DNA of 8,395 bases, from contig JAZOBA010000100.1 of NCBI GenBank assembly GCA_045595705.1, positions 1-8,395 of the forward strand, written 5' to 3'. Of the stretch, positions 1-4,216 are shown piece after piece (position 1 is the stretch's first letter; every line of letters begins with the position of its first letter). Under the pieces are notes generated by a model. It made no database searches and was not told where the DNA came from. It worked only from the letters and a program-made list of their open reading frames with translations. A program made the position numbers and the translations under genes. The stretch is from JAJPXI01 sp045595705. GTDB lineage: Bacteria; Bacillota; Clostridia; Oscillospirales; Oscillospiraceae.

Positions 1-287
1 TGGGGATTGAGCTGCATTGTCTGACCCACAATATTGGCAGACTTTGTCCGCCCGCCGGTAAGCAGTCCCATCTTATACATGGTGTACAGCAGTTTCCGGT
101 GGGAAGGCTTAAATCCGTCGATCTCAGGGATGGCCCGGGAAACGATGACAGACATGGCATAGGGCATGTAGTTGATCTCCAGCGTTTCGGAAATGCCCTG
201 CTCTGTGGTGGAGCCTACCAGGCCAACGACGCCGTCGGGATTGGTCTTCTTTTTATTCTGTTCCGGTTCTTTCTTCTTTCGTGCCAT
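1..287 (-). CDS. parC: DNA topoisomerase IV / gyrase-like subunit A, N-terminal part (cut by window edge)
   Basis: This is the breakage-reunion subunit of a type IIA topoisomerase; with the B subunit it passes one DNA duplex through another to decatenate or relax DNA. Only the first 95 codons lie in the window and the rest runs off the left edge. After a lysine-rich start (KKK at 4-6 and 12-14), residues 36-95 match the GyrA/ParC N-terminal region: YMPYAMSVIVSRAIPEIDGF (40-59), then KPSHRKLLYTMYKMG (60-74), equivalent to the canonical DGLKPVHRRILYAM block, then KSANIVGQTMQLNP (82-95), equivalent to KSARIVGDVIGKYHP before the quinolone-resistance region. The ATG at 285-287 follows an AGAGG ribosome binding site and lies 15 bases after the parE stop, so the two are cotranscribed. 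The sequence is the divergent second A subunit found in many Clostridia beside canonical GyrA. Calling it ParC rather than a second GyrA is inference; the family assignment is firm. Confidence 0.88.
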   Translation of the reverse strand, partial: MARKKKEPEQNKKKTNPDGVVGLVGSTTEQGISETLEINYMPYAMSVIVSRAIPEIDGFKPSHRKLLYTMYKMGLLTGGRTKSANIVGQTMQLNP

Positions 288-302
288 TTAGGAACCTCTT
301 TA

Positions 303-2285
303 TCAGGAAATATCGGCCAGATCCAAGTATCTGGAACCGTTTTCAGCAATGAAATTCTTCCGCTCGGCAAGGCTGTCGCCCAGAAGAACATCGAAGTAAT
401 AGGCCGTGCGCTCCGCATCCTCCGGCATGACCTTGATCAGTCGGCGGGTTTCGGGATTCATTGTGGTCATCCACATCATCTCAGGATCGTTCTCACCAAG
501 GCCCTTGGAGCGCTGGATGGTGACCTTCTTGCCTTCCAGTTCTTTGAGAATTCTTACCTTCTCCTGCTCGTTATAAGCAAACCATGTCTTATCCTTGCAG
601 GTGATCTCAAACAAAGGTGATTCTGCAATATACACATAGCCGTTTCGGATCAGTGTAGGACAAAGCCGGTAGAGCATAGTGAGGATCAAGGTGCGGATCT
701 GGAAGCCGTCCACATCAGCATCGGTACAGATAACCACTTTGTTCCAGCGGAGGTTGTTGATGTCGAAGGCCGCCATATCCTTGACGTGCTTGTTCTGCAC
801 CTCTACGCCGCAGCCCAGCACCTTGATGAGGTCGGTGATGATCTCGCTCTTGAAAATGCGGGCGTAATCGGCCTTCAGGCAGTTGAGGATCTTGCCGCGC
901 ACCGGCATGATGCCCTGATACTCCGCGTCACGGCTCTGCTTGACGCTGCCCAATGCCGAGTCGCCCTCCACGATATACAGTTCGCGGCGCTCTACGTCCT
1001 TGGTGCGGCAGTCCACGAATTTCTGTACGCGGTTGGAGATATCCATGGAGCCGGACAGTTTCTTTTTGATGTTCAGACGGGCCTTTTCTGCCGTCTCGCG
1101 GGAGCGCTTGTTGATGAGCACCTGCTCGGCGATCTTCTGGGCATCGAAGGGATTTTCGATGAAGTAGACCTCCAGCTGGGAGCGCAGGAACTCGGTCATG
1201 GCGTCCTGCACGAACTTGTTGTTGATGGCCTTCTTGGTCTGGTTTTCATAGGAAGTCTGGGTGGAGAAGTTGTTGCTCACCAGCACCAGGCAGTCCTGCA
1301 CATCGTTCCAGGTCAGCTTGCTCTCGTTCTTCTGGTATTTGCCGATCTGCTTGATGTAAGCATCAATGGCCGACACAAAGGCGGAGCGCATGGCCTTTTC
1401 GGGGGAGCCGCCGTGTTCCAGCCAGGAAGAGTTGTGGTAGTGCTCGATGACCTGCACGGTGTTGGAGAAGCAGAAGGACACGCTGAGTTTGACCTTGTAT
1501 TCCGGCTTGTCCTCCCGGTCCTTGCCCCGGCGCTCGGTCTGCCAGAAGACCGGCTGGGTCAGACTGCCTTCGCCTGCCAGCTCGGACACATAGTCCACAA
1601 TGCCGTTTTCGTACTTGTACTCGAAGGTTTCAAACTTGCCGGGGGTGGTTTCGTTGCGCAGTTTAAAGGTGACGCCGGCATTGACCACCGCCTGACGCTT
1701 CATGACGTCCTGGTAGTAGTCCAGCGGGATGTTGATGTCGGTAAAGACCTCCAGATCGGGCTTCCAGCGGAAGGTGGAGCCGGTCTTTTTGCCCCGGTCG
1801 GTGGGCTCTTTGTTCAGACCGCCGATGTTTTCACCCTTTTCAAAGTGCAGGGTGTACTTGAATCCGTCGCGGCGGATGGTGGCGTCAAAATACTCCGAGG
1901 CGTACTGGGTGGCGCAGGAACCCAGACCGTTCAAGCCCAGCGAGTACTCGTAGTTGTCGCCGCTGGCGTTGTCGTACTTGCCGCCGGCATACAGCTCACA
2001 GAAGACCAGTTCCCAGTTGTACTTGCCTTCCTTCTCGTTCCAGTCCACGGGACAGCCGCGGCCCTGATCCTCCACCTCGATGGACTTGTCCAGATAGCGG
2101 GTGACCGTGATCAGATTGCCGTGACCCTCACGGGCCTCGTCAATGGCGTTGGACAGGATCTCAAATACGGCGTGCTGACAGCCCTCCAGCGCGTCCGAGC
2201 CGAAAATGACGCCCGGGCGCTTGCGGACGCGGTCGGCGCCCTTCAGGGCGGAAATGGATTCATTGCCGTAAGTTTTCTTGGCCAT
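303..2285 (-). CDS. parE: DNA topoisomerase IV subunit B / gyrase B-like (ATPase and TOPRIM subunit)
   Basis: This is the 660-residue ATPase subunit of a type IIA topoisomerase and partner of the following parC. ATP binding closes the N-terminal gate and the TOPRIM domain supplies metal ions for DNA cleavage. GHKL ATPase motifs are intact: E42 and N46 in EILSNAIDEA, D73 in EDQGRGCPVD, and GLNGLG at 117-122. The transducer domain spans roughly 220-400. TOPRIM follows with E440 in EGDSALGS and D522/D524 in DADVDG, and the C-terminal KGLGENDPEMMW block is present. Length is normal for GyrB/ParE. Several family blocks deviate: EGDSALGS for EGDSAGGS, DADVDGFQIRT for DADVDGAHIRT, GLNGLGS for GLHGVGA. 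These mark the divergent clostridial second topoisomerase, not a canonical GyrB. The ATG at 2283-2285 follows GAGGAA with good spacing. A sigma-A promoter lies about 70 bases upstream. Family certain; ParE against a second GyrB is less so. Confidence 0.92.
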   Translation of the reverse strand: MAKKTYGNESISALKGADRVRKRPGVIFGSDALEGCQHAVFEILSNAIDEAREGHGNLITVTRYLDKSIEVEDQGRGCPVDWNEKEGKYNWELVFCELYAGGKYDNASGDNYEYSLGLNGLGSCATQYASEYFDATIRRDGFKYTLHFEKGENIGGLNKEPTDRGKKTGSTFRWKPDLEVFTDINIPLDYYQDVMKRQAVVNAGVTFKLRNETTPGKFETFEYKYENGIVDYVSELAGEGSLTQPVFWQTERRGKDREDKPEYKVKLSVSFCFSNTVQVIEHYHNSSWLEHGGSPEKAMRSAFVSAIDAYIKQIGKYQKNESKLTWNDVQDCLVLVSNNFSTQTSYENQTKKAINNKFVQDAMTEFLRSQLEVYFIENPFDAQKIAEQVLINKRSRETAEKARLNIKKKLSGSMDISNRVQKFVDCRTKDVERRELYIVEGDSALGSVKQSRDAEYQGIMPVRGKILNCLKADYARIFKSEIITDLIKVLGCGVEVQNKHVKDMAAFDINNLRWNKVVICTDADVDGFQIRTLILTMLYRLCPTLIRNGYVYIAESPLFEITCKDKTWFAYNEQEKVRILKELEGKKVTIQRSKGLGENDPEMMWMTTMNPETRRLIKVMPEDAERTAYYFDVLLGDSLAERKNFIAENGSRYLDLADIS

Positions 2286-2354
2286 GATGCTTCCTCACAT
2301 TCCTCAGGACAAGGGGTTGTGGTCCTCTTGCCTGTATACATACTAAATCAGCTT

Positions 2355-2384
2355 ATTTTACCTTATTTTAACGGTAAGTGTCAA
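2355..2384 (-). promoter_or_regulatory. Sigma-A promoter of the parE-parC operon
   Basis: On the minus strand a perfect -35 box TTGACA (2379-2384) is followed after 18 bases by TAAAAT (2355-2360), one mismatch from the -10 consensus. Transcription would begin near 2347, leaving a leader of about 60 bases before the parE ATG. The -10 region contains two tandem copies of TAAAATAAG exactly 10 bases apart (top-strand CTTATTTTA at 2352-2360 and 2362-2370), making an AT-rich patch in otherwise GC-rich DNA. Confidence 0.8.
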
Positions 2385-2391
2385 GGCAAAG

Positions 2392-2411
2392 CCTGTCGCT
2401 TGCGCGGCAGG
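2392..2411. other. GC-rich hairpin in the parE/yaaL divergent region
   Basis: CCTGTCGC (2392-2399) pairs with GCGGCAGG (2404-2411) around a four-base TTGC loop, giving eight pairs including one G-U. No T-run follows on either strand, so it is not an intrinsic terminator. It lies between the parE -35 box and the sigma-E-like promoter of yaaL, outside both predicted transcripts, so a role as a protein site in DNA is more plausible than an RNA role. Confidence 0.4.
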
Positions 2412-2421
2412 TATGAAAACA

Positions 2422-2450
2422 GGAATATTTGTCCAAACTACCCATAAGAT
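2422..2450 (+). promoter_or_regulatory. Sigma-E-like (mother-cell) promoter upstream of yaaL-bofA
   Basis: GGAATATT (2422-2429) fits the sigma-E -35 pattern GKMATATT at every position. CATAAGAT (2443-2450) matches the -10 pattern CATACAMT at six of eight positions, with the key CATA intact. The spacer is 13 bases, about one shorter than usual. Transcription would start near 2457, about 30 bases before the yaaL ATG. No good sigma-A promoter is visible in this orientation. BofA acts in the mother cell, where sigma-E is active, so the match suits the downstream gene. Confidence 0.55.
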
Positions 2451-2486
2451 GGACTAAGCGAATTTGCAGGGAAAGGTGTGATTTCC

Positions 2487-2756
2487 ATGGCCCAAGCGGT
2501 CAGAAAACATCCGCCGCGCAAGCGGCTTTCCACGCCGGAGCAGGAGGAGCGGCAGGCTCTGCTGGAGGGACTGGACCGGACCAAGGTCCTGATCCATCAG
2601 GCCTATGCATGCTTTAACCGGGAGAGCGACCCCGATCTGATCGAATCCTACGTGTTTGAGATCAATGCGTTGCAGAGCCGGTATTCCTATCTGCTCAAGC
2701 GGGTGCGGCAGTTGGAGGAGCCGGAGCCGGAGACCCTTCCGGCCATGGAGGCCTGA
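2487..2756 (+). CDS. yaaL: YaaL-like DUF2508 family protein
   Basis: This is a small 89-residue cytoplasmic protein of unknown function in the DUF2508/YaaL family. The N-terminus is basic (RKHPPRKR, 6-13). Residues 18-77 look like a long two-helix hairpin: EEERQALLEGLDRTKVLIHQ, then AYACFNRESDPDLIESYVFE and INALQSRYSYLLKRVRQLE. The central D-P-D-L-I-E-S pattern (48-54) followed by E-x-N-A-L-Q-x-R-Y (58-66) is the family signature. The tail is short and Pro-Glu-rich. I chose the ATG at 2487 over an in-frame GTG at 2478 because AAAGGTGTGAT lies at suitable distance and can pair with the 16S tail. The bofA ATG begins two bases after this stop codon. The same yaaL-bofA order occurs in Bacillus subtilis, which supports the call. 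Function in the family is unknown to me. Confidence 0.82.
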   Translation: MAQAVRKHPPRKRLSTPEQEERQALLEGLDRTKVLIHQAYACFNRESDPDLIESYVFEINALQSRYSYLLKRVRQLEEPEPETLPAMEA

Positions 2757-2757
2757 T

Positions 2758-3009
2758 ATGCAGGGTTGGATGTGGGGACTGCTGGCGGTGCCGGTGGTGC
2801 TGATCGTGCTGAGAAAACCTCTGCGGTGGATGCTGCGGCTGCTGGGGCGCATGGCAGCCGGTCTGGCCGGACTGTTTGCCTTCAGTCAGATCGGAGGACT
2901 GTTTGGAGTGACGCTGGGGGTCAATCTGTTCAACGCACTGGTCATGGCTCTGCTGGGTGTGCCCGGGTTTGGGCTGCTGCTCATGGCCAACTGGGCGCTG
3001 CAGGTATAA
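2758..3009 (+). CDS. bofA: BofA family inhibitor of pro-sigma-K processing
   Basis: This is an 83-residue integral membrane protein. In Bacillus, BofA sits in the outer forespore membrane with SpoIVFA and holds the intramembrane protease SpoIVFB inactive until the forespore signals, timing pro-sigma-K cleavage. Here a first hydrophobic segment (about 4-18) is followed by a basic linker (RKPLRWMLRLLGR, 19-31), a second hydrophobic stretch (33-53) and the diagnostic C-terminal block GVNLFNALVMALLGVPG (54-70) with a hydrophobic end. Length is close to the usual 85-90. The ATG at 2758 has a strong GGAGG site (2747-2751) inside the end of yaaL, so translation is coupled. In-frame codons further upstream overlap yaaL and lack a site. 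A terminator follows 8 bases after the stop. The family call is firm; whether a SpoIVFB partner exists in this organism cannot be seen here. Confidence 0.88.
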   Translation: MQGWMWGLLAVPVVLIVLRKPLRWMLRLLGRMAAGLAGLFAFSQIGGLFGVTLGVNLFNALVMALLGVPGFGLLLMANWALQV

Positions 3010-3017
3010 AAAGGATA

Positions 3018-3055
3018 AAAAAGTTCCACGACTTGGCCAAGTCGTGCAACTTTTT
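3018..3055. terminator. Bidirectional intrinsic terminator between bofA and the acyltransferase gene
   Basis: A perfect 10-base inverted repeat, CACGACTTGG (3027-3036) and CCAAGTCGTG (3037-3046), is extended after one C-C mismatch by eight more pairs, AAAAAGTT (3018-3025) with AACTTTTT (3048-3055). The flanking A-run and T-run give a U-tract on either strand. It therefore ends bofA rightward and the acyltransferase operon leftward; the two stop codons lie at 3007-3009 and 3060-3062. Confidence 0.93.
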
Positions 3056-3059
3056 GTAT

Positions 3060-4172
3060 TTATTCCTTGAGGGTTCTGAAGGTGTAAACCCAGTTGCAGG
3101 TGCGGCACGCATCCTCGTAGGACAGACCGGTGAAGAGGTAACAAAGGGGTTTGACGGTTGCGGCCGTTTTGGTCAGCAGATAAGCAAGGATCAGCACCGA
3201 GACCGTCAGAGCCAGCACATGGGGCGCGCCCAGCGAAGGGAACCCAAAACGCAGCAGAATGCTGATCAGAACATTGTGGACCAGATAGATGGGGAAGGTC
3301 AGGGATGCGATGGGGGTGATCCAGCGGTTCAGCCTGCCCAGAGGGCGGTTCAGATTCTGCTTGAACAGCAGGAACAGACACACGGCCAGAATCACCTCAA
3401 AGCCACGGCTTTGGGCCTGCCAGGTGGCGGTGTAGGCGGCGTTCTGAACCGACAGACGGTAGGTCATGACGGTGATCAGCGCCCAGTCTGCCACGGCGAC
3501 GGCAATGAGAACCTTGTTGGAGATTTTTCGCTCCATGCGGCCAAACAGCCAGCCCAAAAACAGGGCGCAGATGTGATTGCTGAAGGCCAGCAGTTCCGAG
3601 AAAAAGCGGAAGGGAATGTAGGGGCGAACCGACTGGGGCAGAATGTGGATCAACGTACACAGTCCCAAAACCACTGCAATCAGCCAGAACAGGTAGGTCC
3701 GGCCGGTTTTGTTCAGTCCGTTGACCGCGCCGTACAGAATGGGGGAGGCCAGATACATTGCGATCAGAGTGTACATGAACCAGAAATGGACCATGACCGG
3801 GTTATTCAAACCGGAGACAAAGGTTTTCAGCGCGCCCATCAGGTTCAAGCCTTCCGCGGCGCTGAGATTCAGCCAGAGGGAACTGACAAAGCTGTAAGCG
3901 ATCAGGGGAAGCAGAAGACGGGGGATTCGCTTTTTGAACAGGTGGGGCACACTTTGGGTGTTGGCGCTGGTGAACAGCAGGTAGCCGGAGATCATGAAAA
4001 ACAGGGGCACGGCACAAAATGCAAGGGAGGTAGCGGCGTTGAGCAGATGCCAGTGTTCACCCGGTGTGGCCACATTGTATCGAAGACCGTTGGCGGCCGC
4101 GTGCATGAACACAACAAAACAGGTTCCGATCACACGGATGTAATCCAGAAAATCGTGGTGCCGTTTTTCCAT
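3060..4172 (-). CDS. Acyltransferase 3 family integral membrane protein
   Basis: This 370-residue multi-pass membrane protein belongs to the acyltransferase 3 (OafA/WecH-like) family, which transfers acetyl or other acyl groups onto cell-surface glycans or other extracytoplasmic acceptors. The N-terminus shows the family pattern: R13 in LDYIRVIG, the likely catalytic H24 in FMHAAAN, then FFMISGYLL (58-66), HFWFMYTLIAMYLASPIL (129-146) and TFPIYLVHN (292-300) with H299. About ten hydrophobic segments are evident. The tail after the last helix is unusual, with CRTC at 356-359 followed by NWVYTFRTLKE. The start at 4170-4172 follows a strong AGGAGG nine bases away. The frame stays open into the upstream gene, but that extension has no family similarity. 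It is the last gene of the rlmB operon, 44 bases after the P-type ATPase-like gene. The acceptor is unknown; WecH-like O-acetylation is the nearest analogy, not a demonstrated activity. Confidence 0.85.
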   Translation of the reverse strand: MEKRHHDFLDYIRVIGTCFVVFMHAAANGLRYNVATPGEHWHLLNAATSLAFCAVPLFFMISGYLLFTSANTQSVPHLFKKRIPRLLLPLIAYSFVSSLWLNLSAAEGLNLMGALKTFVSGLNNPVMVHFWFMYTLIAMYLASPILYGAVNGLNKTGRTYLFWLIAVVLGLCTLIHILPQSVRPYIPFRFFSELLAFSNHICALFLGWLFGRMERKISNKVLIAVAVADWALITVMTYRLSVQNAAYTATWQAQSRGFEVILAVCLFLLFKQNLNRPLGRLNRWITPIASLTFPIYLVHNVLISILLRFGFPSLGAPHVLALTVSVLILAYLLTKTAATVKPLCYLFTGLSYEDACRTCNWVYTFRTLKE

Positions 4173-4216
4173 AAGCAAAGGCCTCCTTACCCGTGGGGAC
4201 AGGATTTGAGGATAAA

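Larger units (their letters stand above)
2331..2423. repeat. Imperfect inverted repeat flanking the parE promoter
   Basis: The left arm CCTGTATACATAC (2331-2343) and right arm GTATGAAAACAGG (2411-2423) are reverse complements at 11 of 13 positions. They bracket the parE promoter: the left arm falls in the early transcribed leader and the right arm upstream of the -35 box, touching the yaaL promoter. The left arm contains the 8-base palindrome TGTATACA. Two sites of this form could be bound by one regulator, but no regulator is visible and chance cannot be excluded. Confidence 0.4.

Noticed and set aside
2333..2340. TGTATACA palindrome in the parE leader as a stand-alone operator
   Set aside because: Eight-base palindromes are common by chance; it is noted only as part of the longer inverted repeat.
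786..2447. Very long plus-strand open frame antisense to parE
   Set aside because: It is a GC-bias shadow of the parE codons; it reads through the parE promoter, has no ribosome binding site and no family similarity, whereas parE has all catalytic motifs.
2478..2486. GTG start for yaaL at 2478
   Set aside because: It overlaps the likely Shine-Dalgarno pairing region; the ATG at 2487 is better spaced. It cannot be fully excluded.
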